From the NCBI GenBank assembly GCA_016926155.1, contig JAFGPC010000145.1, forward strand, positions 1 through 62,109: a DNA stretch of 62,109 bases, read 5' to 3'. Source of the stretch: Sedimentisphaerales bacterium (GTDB lineage: Bacteria; Planctomycetota; Phycisphaerae; Sedimentisphaerales; Anaerohalosphaeraceae). Shown here one piece after another: positions 18,199-27,203 of this stretch. Position 1 is the stretch's first letter; each line of letters starts with the position of its first letter. A program made the translations under genes and the position numbers. The notes under the pieces are model-generated. The model saw only the letters and a program-made list of their open reading frames with translations, searched no databases and had not been told where the DNA came from.

Positions 18199-18226
18199 AT
18201 TGTATTTATCGTAGACACAAATGCAA
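18199..18226 (-). promoter_or_regulatory. Sigma-70-type promoter for the beta-helix gene
   Basis: Minus-strand TTGCAT (18226-18221) and TACAAT (18204-18199) are 16 bases apart, about 150 bases before the ATG. The 314-base gap between this gene and rmuC otherwise shows only AT-rich DNA and the rmuC promoter. Confidence 0.45.
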
Positions 18227-18303
18227 GGAGAAAAAAACTTTAAAAGAGCGATTCATGAAAGAACAATAAATGAGTAACATTTGTTTCCGATAAGAATGAC
18301 GAT

Positions 18304-18332
18304 TTGACCTGAGATACCTGCCTCTTTATAAT
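18304..18332 (+). promoter_or_regulatory. Sigma-70-type promoter for rmuC
   Basis: TTGACC (18304-18309) and a perfect TATAAT (18327-18332) are 17 bases apart, 28 bases before the start codon. Confidence 0.7.
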
Positions 18333-18360
18333 CCTTCTGAAAGTAGTTTCGGAGGTATGT

Positions 18361-19395
18361 ATGCAGATTCTTATAGTGATCCTTGTTATAGTTCTGATTC
18401 TGGCTGTTGTAGCGGTTTTGAGCCTGTTGCTGTGGTTGATCAAAGATCAAACGGCCCAGAAAGAGGAAATTGTTCGTCAAAGCGCGACTGTCGGTCTTTT
18501 GCAGCAGCAGCTTGAGGCGGTACGCGGATCCCAGGAAAAAACCGGACAGGTCCTCGAGACGAATCTCAAATCCGGCCAGGAAAATATAGGGCGGTATTTG
18601 CAAACCAGCCAGCAGACCCTGATACAGCTTCATGAGCAGATTGGCCGGCTTCGCGAATCGGGCAAGCAGATGCTCCAGCTTGGTGTCGATGTACGCAGCC
18701 TGCAGGATATCCTGAAAAATCCCAAGCTCCGCGGACAGATGGGCGAGCGGTCCCTGGAAAATATTCTTTCCAATATCCTGCCTCAGAACAGCTTCACCCT
18801 GCAGTATACTTTCAAGTCCGGCCAGATCGTGGATGCTCTGGTTAAACTCCCGGATTATAGTGTCCCTGTCGATGCCAAGTTTCCCCTGCCGGCGTTTGAG
18901 GCGATGGTCAAGGCCGAAAACGAGGATGAGAAAGGACGCCTGCGCCGTCGCTTTCAGGCGGACGTTACAAAACATATCGACAAGATCGCTCAGTCCTACG
19001 TCTGCCCGGATGAGGGAACGCTGGATTTTGCCCTGATGTATATCCCCGCCGAGAATGTGTATTACGAAACCGTGGTCACCTACGGCTCGGATAAGACCGA
19101 TCTGCTGGACTATGCCCTGCAGAAGAAGGTGATTCCCGTTTCCCCGAATCTGCTGTATGCATATCTGATGACGATTGTGATGGGCCTGCACGGTTTGCAG
19201 ATTGAAAAGCAGGCAGCCGAGATCCGTCGGGATCTGGGTCGGCTGGCGGCGGGCTTTGAGGCCTTTACGACGACCTGGGAAGTTCTCGGACGGCATCTGC
19301 GAAACGCCCAGGGCCAGTATGACGAGGGACAGATTCGCCTGGGCCGGTTCCAAGTCGAACTCGAGCAGGTCAAAGGCAAGCAGATCGAATGCTAG
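18361..19395 (+). CDS. rmuC: RmuC family DNA recombination protein
   Basis: The 344-residue protein begins with one membrane helix (residues 2-25), followed by a coiled coil (about 30-110) and the RmuC nuclease-like domain: GQMGERSLENIL, QYTFKSGQIVDALVKLP, VDAKFPLPAFEAM, and FALMYIPAENVYYE. RmuC limits DNA rearrangement at repeats and is thought to be a PD-(D/E)XK-type nuclease; that activity is known only by inference for the family. GGAGG precedes the ATG by four bases. A long antisense frame covers the gene but has no independent support. Confidence 0.93.
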   Translation: MQILIVILVIVLILAVVAVLSLLLWLIKDQTAQKEEIVRQSATVGLLQQQLEAVRGSQEKTGQVLETNLKSGQENIGRYLQTSQQTLIQLHEQIGRLRESGKQMLQLGVDVRSLQDILKNPKLRGQMGERSLENILSNILPQNSFTLQYTFKSGQIVDALVKLPDYSVPVDAKFPLPAFEAMVKAENEDEKGRLRRRFQADVTKHIDKIAQSYVCPDEGTLDFALMYIPAENVYYETVVTYGSDKTDLLDYALQKKVIPVSPNLLYAYLMTIVMGLHGLQIEKQAAEIRRDLGRLAAGFEAFTTTWEVLGRHLRNAQGQYDEGQIRLGRFQVELEQVKGKQIEC

Positions 19396-19578
19396 TATCT
19401 GCCATTGAAACATCGAAAATGTTACAATAGAAATACGGCTATGTTCTTTGGGTCGTGTGTATCTTATCTGTGCCGGTAAAATTTCCTGAAAACACAAAAG
19501 GGAATTTCTCTACACGGTCGATACAATAATAAGTGCCCTATAAAGGAATGTCTCGATTCTGAATAGCGAGATTGTTTC

Positions 19579-20199
19579 ATGGAGGTGTCAGAAGCAATCG
19601 CAATACTCTTGCGACACACAATGCTGCTTTTGGCAGTGGTCAATCCTATCGGAAATATCCCCGTGTTTGCAGACCTGACATGGCGGCTGGAAATGCGGGA
19701 ACGACGTCATGTATTAAACCTGGCAGTCCTGACGGGATTGGGAATCATCGTGGTCTTTGCATTGATCGGCAACTGGGCCCTGGTTCATCTGTTCAATGTC
19801 ACGGTGATGGAGTTACGAATTGCCGGAGGCATACTGCTGTTTGTTGTGGCGATTAACGGCGTGATGCCTCGGCATAAGCCGTATGGGCGTGTGGAGGATC
19901 CCCGTATGGTGGCCGTATTTCCGATCGCCTGTCCCATGCTTGTGGGTCCGGGCGCGATCACGATGACCATTATTATGACCCAGTCCAACGGGCATGTTCT
20001 GATGATCGTTACGGCCCTCATAACGTTCATGATCGTTTTTCTGGTCGTCCGTAATGCCTATCGACTCTCCCGCCTGCTCGGGCCTTACGTGGGAGCGGTT
20101 ATCGCCCGTCTTCTCTATATTCTCTTGGCGGCCAAGGCCGTCGCATTGGTCCTCGACGGGATCCGGGAATTCTACAGACAATTGCAGACTGCCGGATAA
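19579..20199 (+). CDS. MarC family integral membrane protein
   Basis: The 206-residue protein has about six membrane helices and the family's opening signature LLLAVVNPIGNIPVFADLT, plus FPIACPMLVGPGAITMTI around residue 115. MarC (UPF0056) proteins sit in the inner membrane; despite the name no transport substrate or link to antibiotic resistance is proven. No strong Shine-Dalgarno precedes the ATG at 19579. The gene follows rmuC by 183 bases in an AT-rich gap. Confidence 0.9.
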   Translation: MEVSEAIAILLRHTMLLLAVVNPIGNIPVFADLTWRLEMRERRHVLNLAVLTGLGIIVVFALIGNWALVHLFNVTVMELRIAGGILLFVVAINGVMPRHKPYGRVEDPRMVAVFPIACPMLVGPGAITMTIIMTQSNGHVLMIVTALITFMIVFLVVRNAYRLSRLLGPYVGAVIARLLYILLAAKAVALVLDGIREFYRQLQTAG

Positions 20200-20416
20200 G
20201 TACGCAGTGGTTTCGTTTTTTATATGACAAAATCCTCCATTTCTTCCAAAAACAGATCGAATGTGATGCCCTGTTGTTTATCTGTAAATGTAAACGAACC
20301 AGCGACTTTCCAATTTCGTATCAGTATTGACGGCTGATCGGCATCGGCCCCTTCGGAAAGAGTTGAATCCGTTTTGCAGAGATTCTCTGTATATAGGCAG
20401 CGTCGGAGGGATGGTT

Positions 20417-21268
20417 ATGCAGCTATGGTTTGAAACCGTTGGAATCGTTGCTGTACTTATTCTGGGATTATTGGCCGGTCTTCATTTTTCCCGTTATAAA
20501 CGTCCGGTCTGGCTTGTCGGGTACACCATCCCGTTGTTTGTGTTGCTTTGCATCGGTTTTCTGCGGCATTTTCCGAAATATAGCTTTGTGCCGGGCTTTT
20601 CTCTTATTCTCGGCGGGCGCAATGAGTTTACACTCCTGGCTTTGGTGGTGCCCATGCTGTTCGGCACGCTCCTGCCGCGTGTGGAGACACGGCGACTCAA
20701 GATACTCCTGAGTATTTTCCTGCTTGTTGTTTCGGCCAATTATTGTGTATGTCCGTTTCTGCTGCCGGCGCTACTGCAGGGAATTCATGCCAAACTGCGG
20801 ACTACCTTTGACCAGGATGGGATCTGTCTGCAGACCAGACACTATACCTGCGGTCCCGCGGCGGCAGTTACCGCATTGAAACAGCTTGGTGTTGATGCCG
20901 ATGAAGGCCTGCTGGCTGTGCAGGCCCGCACCTCCCCGACCAGCGGTACGCCCGACGACTGGCTTTGTGCGGCGATCGAGCGATTATGCGGTTCTGCCGG
21001 TTTGCGTTGCGAGTATCGCTGCTTCGATTCGGTCGATTCGCTCAAGGGCCTTTGCCCTGTCGTGGCGACGATCCGATACGCGCCTCTGGTTGATCATTAT
21101 GTCACGATTCTCGAGGTGAATTCGGATCATATTGTTGTGGGAGATCCCATTACAGGCAAGGAGGTCTATTCCTTCGCCGATTTTCGGAAGAAATGGAGAG
21201 CCGTGGGGATTATAATACAACATGATGGCATGAGCAGGCCGGTTGCCTTGAAAGATAAGAAGGACTGA
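20417..21268 (+). CDS. Membrane-anchored C39-like cysteine peptidase
   Basis: The 283-residue protein has three or four membrane helices in its first 110 residues, then a C39-like peptidase domain. The catalytic residues expected of that fold are visible: C145 in HYTCGPAAAVTAL, H227 in LVDHYVTIL, and D243 in VVGDPITGKEVY. C39 domains cut after double-glycine leaders of exported peptides; here the fold is alone, without an ABC transporter. The start is set at the second of two nearby ATGs because GGAGG at 20405-20409 is seven bases before it and directly abuts the first. The next gene starts two bases after the stop, so the two are translationally linked. The peptidase fold is well supported; the substrate is unknown. 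Confidence 0.8.
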   Translation: MQLWFETVGIVAVLILGLLAGLHFSRYKRPVWLVGYTIPLFVLLCIGFLRHFPKYSFVPGFSLILGGRNEFTLLALVVPMLFGTLLPRVETRRLKILLSIFLLVVSANYCVCPFLLPALLQGIHAKLRTTFDQDGICLQTRHYTCGPAAAVTALKQLGVDADEGLLAVQARTSPTSGTPDDWLCAAIERLCGSAGLRCEYRCFDSVDSLKGLCPVVATIRYAPLVDHYVTILEVNSDHIVVGDPITGKEVYSFADFRKKWRAVGIIIQHDGMSRPVALKDKKD

Positions 21269-21270
21269 CG

Positions 21271-22905
21271 ATGGGGCAACATGACAACAGTTCAGACAAC
21301 AGGATCGGCAAGCCTCGAAGGCGGAGGTTTCGAATTCTTCGGAACCTGCTGTTTTCCTTTCTTATTGTATTAGCTGTTTTGGCGGCATGGATATCGCGTT
21401 ATTATTTCGGCAAGCCCACGATCAAAGTCGATTACGTGCAGAAACTCAACGATCTGACCCGCCCGGCCGATTACGATCCCAATGAAAACGCCGCCCCCCT
21501 CTACGAAAAGGCCTTTGCCGCCTTTAACAGGATGCCGCTTTACCGTTATAAAGTAACCTATGATCCGAATACGTATGCGAATTTAGATCCGAGGTACATG
21601 GATGGGATGGATCTTCGCTATATTATGATGAGTATGCACCCTATATCAGGTTCCACTTCAGCATGGCCCTGGCCGGGGGATCTCGATCCCAATAACTTAC
21701 GGATTCTTGAAGAATGGATACATTCCAACGAAGAAAGTATGAAATACACAAAACAAGCAACTCAAAAACCGTATTACTGGATCGAGCAATTGGCCCCAAA
21801 CGACGAATTGTTTGAATTGTCCAGAAGAAAAACTCATAGAATACCAGAATTGACGAGACTCTTATCCTGGGAAATGAAACTATTGGCCTTTCAGGGTGAA
21901 GATCGAGAGGTATTGGATAATTATTTGAAAACTCTTATCATGGCGGATCATCTTAAGGGTCAAAGGCGATACATCGATCATGTGATTACCCTTGCCGTGC
22001 TTCGTACTCCCTATGAAGATCTGCTGTTGATTCTCAATCGCAGCGATATCGATGTGAAGATTCTAGAGGAAATGCAAAAGACCATCGAAGCGAAAGAGCT
22101 GGACACTACCTTCCACCTGCAAGCAGAACGATTTAATATGCAGGATTTATTACAGCGGACTTTCACAGATGATGGACGGGGAAACGGCCACTTTCTTCTC
22201 AGGGAATACAATGCCCTACGAAAACGGACCTACGGCGATTTAGAGATCGGTTTCCATTTGTCGGATCTGGATGACTGGAGTGATTTTTTTAGTTCTATTT
22301 GGGATCGGGATAAAGAACCAGGCATCCTGAGCTTTTGCTTTTGGGGAGAAGACCGAAAAGCCACTCAGGCCCGGATTGATAAACTTCTCATGATATGGAA
22401 TGAGGTCAATGAACAACCATTTTATTGGATTGAAAGATCTTCAACTTTAAAGAAAGTAGAATCCATATATTTTTCAAAAGGCAATCTTTTCATACAAACA
22501 TTTTTTCCTCTGTTGAGGATGAAGGATGATTCGGAAATAATAGCCAAAACACTTACGCTTCGGGAAGCCGTGATTACTGTGTTGGCTCTGCTTCGCTATA
22601 AGGCCGAGTATAATGCATACCCGGACGATCTGGAAAGTCTCATCGAAGCAGGATTTCTCCGTACCGTGCCGATTGATCATTTCAACGGCAATCCGATCTT
22701 GTATCGAAAGATGGGGGATGATTTCATTCTTTATAGTGTAGGAAATGATGGTATGGATAACATCAGTTTTCAACTCGACCAGAAAAACATTGAATTTACT
22801 ACCAAAGAGATTGGATTGATTTCAATGGATGACATTCTATACTGGCCAGTGCTTGACGATTTTTCTCCTATGAGACCGGGTTTCTATCGGGGGTATCCGA
22901 GATAA
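21271..22905 (+). CDS. Membrane-anchored protein with pseudopilin-like C-terminus, partner of the C39-like peptidase
   Basis: The 544-residue protein starts with a basic segment (PRRRRFRILRN) and one membrane helix at about 26-44, placing the rest outside the cytoplasm. The long middle part is helical and unrecognised. Near the C-terminus, YKAEYNAYPDDLESLIEAGFL, DHFNGNPILYRKMGDDFILYSVGNDGMD resembles the calcium-binding end of type II secretion pseudopilin GspG, a segment common in planctomycete exported proteins. There is no prepilin cleavage site. Coding starts two bases after the C39-like gene. It could be a substrate, scaffold or partner of that peptidase; no direct evidence decides this. 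The middle of the gene is more AT-rich than the flanks. Confidence 0.65.
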   Translation: MGQHDNSSDNRIGKPRRRRFRILRNLLFSFLIVLAVLAAWISRYYFGKPTIKVDYVQKLNDLTRPADYDPNENAAPLYEKAFAAFNRMPLYRYKVTYDPNTYANLDPRYMDGMDLRYIMMSMHPISGSTSAWPWPGDLDPNNLRILEEWIHSNEESMKYTKQATQKPYYWIEQLAPNDELFELSRRKTHRIPELTRLLSWEMKLLAFQGEDREVLDNYLKTLIMADHLKGQRRYIDHVITLAVLRTPYEDLLLILNRSDIDVKILEEMQKTIEAKELDTTFHLQAERFNMQDLLQRTFTDDGRGNGHFLLREYNALRKRTYGDLEIGFHLSDLDDWSDFFSSIWDRDKEPGILSFCFWGEDRKATQARIDKLLMIWNEVNEQPFYWIERSSTLKKVESIYFSKGNLFIQTFFPLLRMKDDSEIIAKTLTLREAVITVLALLRYKAEYNAYPDDLESLIEAGFLRTVPIDHFNGNPILYRKMGDDFILYSVGNDGMDNISFQLDQKNIEFTTKEIGLISMDDILYWPVLDDFSPMRPGFYRGYPR

Positions 22906-22973
22906 TAATGATATATAGCGATTTGAAGGGCAAGTGCGTACCAATGGCGGGCTGTATATGCGGGCTTGAGCGA

Positions 22974-23002
22974 TTGACAAACGACCTGCGAATCCGTACG
23001 AT
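22974..23002 (+). promoter_or_regulatory. Sigma-70-type promoter for recJ
   Basis: A perfect TTGACA (22974-22979) and TACGAT (22997-23002) are 17 bases apart, about 50 bases before the recJ start. Confidence 0.55.
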
Positions 23003-23053
23003 GACTTGGAAGGATTTTAACGGATTCGTAATCCACGGAAGGTTCGACAGGCA

Positions 23054-24802
23054 GTGGCTGGTGGTTTGAAAATACAAAAAAAACAATGGCACATCTGCCC
23101 CGGTGCGCCCGGTGCGGAAGAACTGGCTTCCCAATTGGGTGTTAGCCCCCTTGTGGCACAGGTGCTGATCAATCGGGGCCTGTCTTCCGGCCAGGAGGCT
23201 CGCTCCTTCGTTTCTCCTAAACTGATCGAGTTAATCGAACCGGAAAAAATGCCCGGTGTCGGTCCGGCCGTGCAGAGAATCCGCAAGGCCCTGGCCGACA
23301 ACGAGAAAATCACAGTCTACGGTGATTATGACGTGGACGGCATTACCAGCGTCTCGATCCTTTGGCACCTCCTGACCGTGCTTGGCGGTAATGTCAACTA
23401 TTACATTCCGCATCGCGTGGAGGAGGGCTATGGCCTCAATACGGATGCGATCCGTCAGATTGCCGCTGATGGAACTAATCTCCTGATCACCGTCGATTGT
23501 GGCGTGACCGCCGTCGAGGATATCACGGTTGCGGGCGAATTGGGTATGGATGTGATCGTGACCGACCATCACCGCCCGCACGAGACGCTGCCGACCGCCG
23601 TTTCCATCGTGCACCCGAATATCGATTCGACGTATCCCAATCCGGATTCGGCCGGGGCGATGGTCGCGTTCAAGCTGGCCTGGGCCGTGGTCAACGCCTC
23701 CAACGGGGGAGGCCGGGCCAGCGGCGATCTGCGGCAATTCCTGCTCAATGCCACGACACTTGCCGCGATCGGGACGGTTGCCGATGTGGTCGATCTTCGT
23801 GGTGAAAACCGCATACTGACGAGTTTCGGATTAAGGGCACTGCAGCAGACCGAAATGTGCGGTATCCGGGCCCTGATCGAATCTGCAGACCTGGCCGCAG
23901 GAACCTTGGACAGCTATGATATTGGCTTTCGCCTGGCCCCCATGCTCAACGCCGCCGGTCGTATGGGGCATGCCCGCCTTGCCGTGGAGTTGCTGACTTG
24001 TGACAATGCCATGCGGTGTATGCAGATTGCCCGTTATCTCAAGGACCAGAACCGCCTGCGCCAGCAGTGCCAGCGGAAGATCTTCAAAGAGGCCAAACAG
24101 ATGGTCACAGCGATGGGTCTGAACCACCCGAATCGTAAAACGATCGTCCTGGCCGGAGAGAACTGGCACAGCGGTGTTGTCGGCATTGTGGCGGCCCGTC
24201 TTGTGGAGGAGTTCCTGCGTCCGACCATCATGATCAATACCGGCGATGGAAATGGAATCGCGCAGGGCTCGGGCCGATCCGTCGAGGGATTCAATCTGTA
24301 CGAGGCGATCCACGCCTGCTCGGACCATTTGTCCAGTTATGGAGGACATGCCATGGCTGCGGGTCTACGGATCGAACCGGGACGAGTGACCCACTTCGCC
24401 GAGGCGATGGAGCAGTATGCACAGGAAAACCTCGATCATGATACGTTGGAGGCTGTACTGGAAATCGATGCCGAATGCAGTATCGGCGACCTGAGTCATA
24501 TGGTCGTCGGGCAGCTAATGAAACTGGAACCGTTTGGTCAGGGCAATCCACATCCGATGTTTGCCACGCGGGGTGTCCGCTGGATCAGCCCGCCGCGTAC
24601 AGTTGGCCAAAAGGGCGATCATTTGCAGATTGCGATCACCGACGGGACCGGTGCGGTGCGATGCATCGGTTTCGGCATGGGGCGGCTGGAAAAGAAACTG
24701 CTCGAATCGGACTCGTTCAGTATCGCCTATGAACCGAAGTTTAACACCTATCGCGGCACGACCAGCATTCAGTTTGTCCTGTCCGATATCCAGTTCGACT
24801 GA
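23054..24802 (+). CDS. recJ: Single-stranded-DNA-specific exonuclease RecJ
   Basis: The 582-residue enzyme degrades single-stranded DNA 5' to 3' in recombination and mismatch repair. DHH-superfamily motifs are present: VYGDYDVDGITSV, VDCGVTA, VTDHHRP and LNAAGRMGHA; the DHHA1 domain follows with GSGRSVEGFNLYEAI and SSYGGHAMAAGLRI. A C-terminal OB-like domain completes the usual length. The start is a GTG at 23054; a TTG four codons later is a possible alternative, and neither has a strong Shine-Dalgarno. Confidence 0.95.
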   Translation: MAGGLKIQKKQWHICPGAPGAEELASQLGVSPLVAQVLINRGLSSGQEARSFVSPKLIELIEPEKMPGVGPAVQRIRKALADNEKITVYGDYDVDGITSVSILWHLLTVLGGNVNYYIPHRVEEGYGLNTDAIRQIAADGTNLLITVDCGVTAVEDITVAGELGMDVIVTDHHRPHETLPTAVSIVHPNIDSTYPNPDSAGAMVAFKLAWAVVNASNGGGRASGDLRQFLLNATTLAAIGTVADVVDLRGENRILTSFGLRALQQTEMCGIRALIESADLAAGTLDSYDIGFRLAPMLNAAGRMGHARLAVELLTCDNAMRCMQIARYLKDQNRLRQQCQRKIFKEAKQMVTAMGLNHPNRKTIVLAGENWHSGVVGIVAARLVEEFLRPTIMINTGDGNGIAQGSGRSVEGFNLYEAIHACSDHLSSYGGHAMAAGLRIEPGRVTHFAEAMEQYAQENLDHDTLEAVLEIDAECSIGDLSHMVVGQLMKLEPFGQGNPHPMFATRGVRWISPPRTVGQKGDHLQIAITDGTGAVRCIGFGMGRLEKKLLESDSFSIAYEPKFNTYRGTTSIQFVLSDIQFD

Positions 24803-24825
24803 TTTCCAAAATGAGGAGAGGTATG

Positions 24826-26088
24826 ATGTCGATTCAGTTCTTCCGTCTGTTTCTGCTCTTGACGGTCCTGTCAGGATTGTCTTTGGAAGGATTCGGACAA
24901 GAGAAAAGATCGGATGGATTCCTGCAGCGTCAGGGGACGGAACTGGTTCTGGACGGCAGACCCGTGCGAATGGTCTCAGTGAACAAGTACGACCTGTTTG
25001 GGCAGTTTGTGCTGGAAGGGATTGTCCCGATGCCTGCCGGGCAGCGCCAAAAGGCGGTCGAGGCTCTGGATGAGCTGGCGGCCCACGGTTTTAAAATCAT
25101 CCGTGTCAACTGCTCACCCTATTGGGCCGGTTGGTGGCAGCAGGCGTGGTTCGATGAGGATCCCGCAGAACAACAACGAAAGCGAGAGCGATATCTCCAG
25201 CGTTTCGATACAATGATCCGGGAATGCGCCAAACGTGACATCCGTATCATTGCATTATTGTGCTGGTACGTGGGCAACCTGGCCGACCTGGGACATCATG
25301 ATCTGCATGAAGGGATTACAAATGCCCAATCGCAAGCTCGTAGGCGGCTGGATGAATACATCCGTGCGGTGGTTCTGCGCTATAAGGACAGCCCTGCGAT
25401 TGCGATGTGGGAAATCGGCAACGAATGGAACCTGGATGCGGATCTGCAATTTCCTCAGGGCGTGCTCAAACCTGTCCCGGCGAGTCTGGCTCCGGCGCCG
25501 GTCGTTCGTGATGGCCGAAACAACTTTACTTCCGACGAGTTGGCTCAGTGTGTCGGACAGATTGCCGCATTCATCAAATCGCTGGATTCGAATCATTTAG
25601 TTACGACCGGCCACAGCTCTCCCCGGCCAGCGGCAATGCATCTGTTAAAGGCAGTTCGTGCAGGTAAACCGAAGGACTGGGCTCAGGACAACGAGGCTGA
25701 GTTAGAGCAGTACTTTCGCCTCAGTCATCCCGATCCGATCGATGTCATCAGTATCCATTTCTATGGCGAGGCGATGTCAGCTTTGGGTAAAGCCAAAGGA
25801 GACGTGTCCAATATTGCCGTATACAAACGGATCGCCGACCGGATCGGAAAGCCTCTGTTGATCGGCGAGATCGGATTGCATGAAGAGATCGGGGACGATT
25901 ATTCCACCCCCGAAGCTATCGCTCTTGTCCAAAAACAGCTTGCCGCCGTGACTTCCGCTCGAATACCCATCACGCTGTATTGGACCTTTCGGGACGAGAG
26001 TGGACGGATCGATCCGATGGCCGGACAATACCAGCTTCGCTTCGACCGAACTGAGACGGTGCTCAAGCTGTTGCAGGCAGCAAACTGA
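24826..26088 (+). CDS. Secreted clan GH-A glycoside hydrolase (GH5-like)
   Basis: The 420-residue protein has a signal peptide (FFRLFLLLTVLSGLSLEGFG). The mature part is a TIM barrel starting with a substrate-pocket strand (FKIIRVNCSPYWAGWW). The acid/base glutamate is E200 in IGNEWN and the nucleophile is E348 in LLIGEIGLHEE, the spacing expected for clan GH-A retaining enzymes such as GH5-type mannanases and glucanases. The exact family and sugar cannot be told by eye. The start is taken at 24826 since AGGAG lies seven bases before it; earlier ATGs overlap that site. It follows recJ by 23 bases and precedes an oxidoreductase that may act on the released sugar. Confidence 0.75.
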   Translation: MSIQFFRLFLLLTVLSGLSLEGFGQEKRSDGFLQRQGTELVLDGRPVRMVSVNKYDLFGQFVLEGIVPMPAGQRQKAVEALDELAAHGFKIIRVNCSPYWAGWWQQAWFDEDPAEQQRKRERYLQRFDTMIRECAKRDIRIIALLCWYVGNLADLGHHDLHEGITNAQSQARRRLDEYIRAVVLRYKDSPAIAMWEIGNEWNLDADLQFPQGVLKPVPASLAPAPVVRDGRNNFTSDELAQCVGQIAAFIKSLDSNHLVTTGHSSPRPAAMHLLKAVRAGKPKDWAQDNEAELEQYFRLSHPDPIDVISIHFYGEAMSALGKAKGDVSNIAVYKRIADRIGKPLLIGEIGLHEEIGDDYSTPEAIALVQKQLAAVTSARIPITLYWTFRDESGRIDPMAGQYQLRFDRTETVLKLLQAAN

Positions 26089-26126
26089 ATAAACGTTTTT
26101 CAAGCGGACAATCGGAAGAGTAAATC

Positions 26127-27173
26127 ATGATTCGTATTGGAATTGTTGGAACCGGGCAGTGGGCTAATGATCACGCCAAAGGATACGCCTCGATCCGAGG
26201 AGCCAGGGTGGCTGCCTGTTGTGATGTCGACGAGCCAAAAGCGCAGGCCTTTGCCCGGAAACACGACATTCCTCAGGTCTATACCGGTTACATGCAGATG
26301 CTTCGTGAGGAAAAGCTCGATGCGGTCGATGTGGTTACAACCGATGCAATGCATGCCGAGGTCAGTATAGCCGCCGCCAAAGCCGGTCTGGCGGTATTTT
26401 GTGAAAAGCCATTGGCCACGTCCGTTGCCCAGGCCCGAAAGATGGCCCAGGCTGTCCGGCGGGCCGGCGTCGTAAACATGGTCAACTTCACCAATCGAAA
26501 TGCTTCGGCTCTGCACAAGGCACAACGGATGATCACACAGGGCCGACTCGGACGGATTATCCATGTCGAAGCGGGGTACATGCAGTCGTGGCTGAGCAGC
26601 CGGATCTGGGGCGACTGGCGAAACGATCCCGGCTGGCTCTGGCGGCTCTCCACCAGACACGGTTCGGGAGGCGTGCTCTATGATATCGGCTGTCATGTGC
26701 TGGATTTTGTCACCTTTGCCGTCGGCGATATCGCAAGTCTGTCATGCAGGCTCGAAACATTCGACAAAGGTGTCGGAACCAAAAAGTACAAGGGCTATGT
26801 GCTCGATGCCAACGACTCAGCCATCACCACAGCCAAATTCGCCAACGGGGCAATCGGGACGATTCGCTGCAGCCGCTGGGCGGCAGGTTTTATCAATACC
26901 CTCTATCTTGATGTCTTTGGCTCCAAAGGGAGCCTGCGTATCAATCTGGATGACGGCCGGGATCGGATCAGGATCTGTCTGGGTAAAGATATCCATACAG
27001 GAACATGGAACACTTTACGCTGTGGCAAGGGCAAATCCACCTATCGGTGTTTTGTGGAAAGCGTCCGGACAGGTCGGAATGACTCTCCCACCTTTACCGA
27101 GGGGCTCAAGATACAACAGTATCTTGAAAAATGTGAACAGGCCGCCCAACTTGCGCGGGAGATCAAAGCCTGA
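26127..27173 (+). CDS. Gfo/Idh/MocA family NAD(P)-dependent oxidoreductase
   Basis: The 348-residue protein has the N-terminal Rossmann nucleotide-binding motif IGIVGTGQWANDHAKGY, the catalytic EKP motif (CEKPLATSVAQA), and the C-terminal alpha/beta domain with YDIGCHVLDFVTF supplying the usual histidine. These enzymes oxidise or reduce sugars and cyclitols. It has no signal peptide, so it acts in the cytoplasm, while the glycosidase 38 bases upstream is exported; together they suggest a small carbohydrate-use unit. The substrate is not identifiable. Confidence 0.88.
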   Translation: MIRIGIVGTGQWANDHAKGYASIRGARVAACCDVDEPKAQAFARKHDIPQVYTGYMQMLREEKLDAVDVVTTDAMHAEVSIAAAKAGLAVFCEKPLATSVAQARKMAQAVRRAGVVNMVNFTNRNASALHKAQRMITQGRLGRIIHVEAGYMQSWLSSRIWGDWRNDPGWLWRLSTRHGSGGVLYDIGCHVLDFVTFAVGDIASLSCRLETFDKGVGTKKYKGYVLDANDSAITTAKFANGAIGTIRCSRWAAGFINTLYLDVFGSKGSLRINLDDGRDRIRICLGKDIHTGTWNTLRCGKGKSTYRCFVESVRTGRNDSPTFTEGLKIQQYLEKCEQAAQLAREIKA

Positions 27174-27203
27174 TCGTTTACGACTTATCACCCAGATCCT
27201 ATA

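Noticed and set aside
18253-19497. Long minus-strand open frame (414 codons) over rmuC
   Set aside because: It mirrors the rmuC codons, lacks a Shine-Dalgarno and reads as a leucine- and glutamine-rich shadow; rmuC has clear family motifs.
20377-20389. Palindrome CAGAGATTCTCTG before the C39-like gene
   Set aside because: Short and single; it may be an operator but similar 13-base palindromes are expected by chance in this length.
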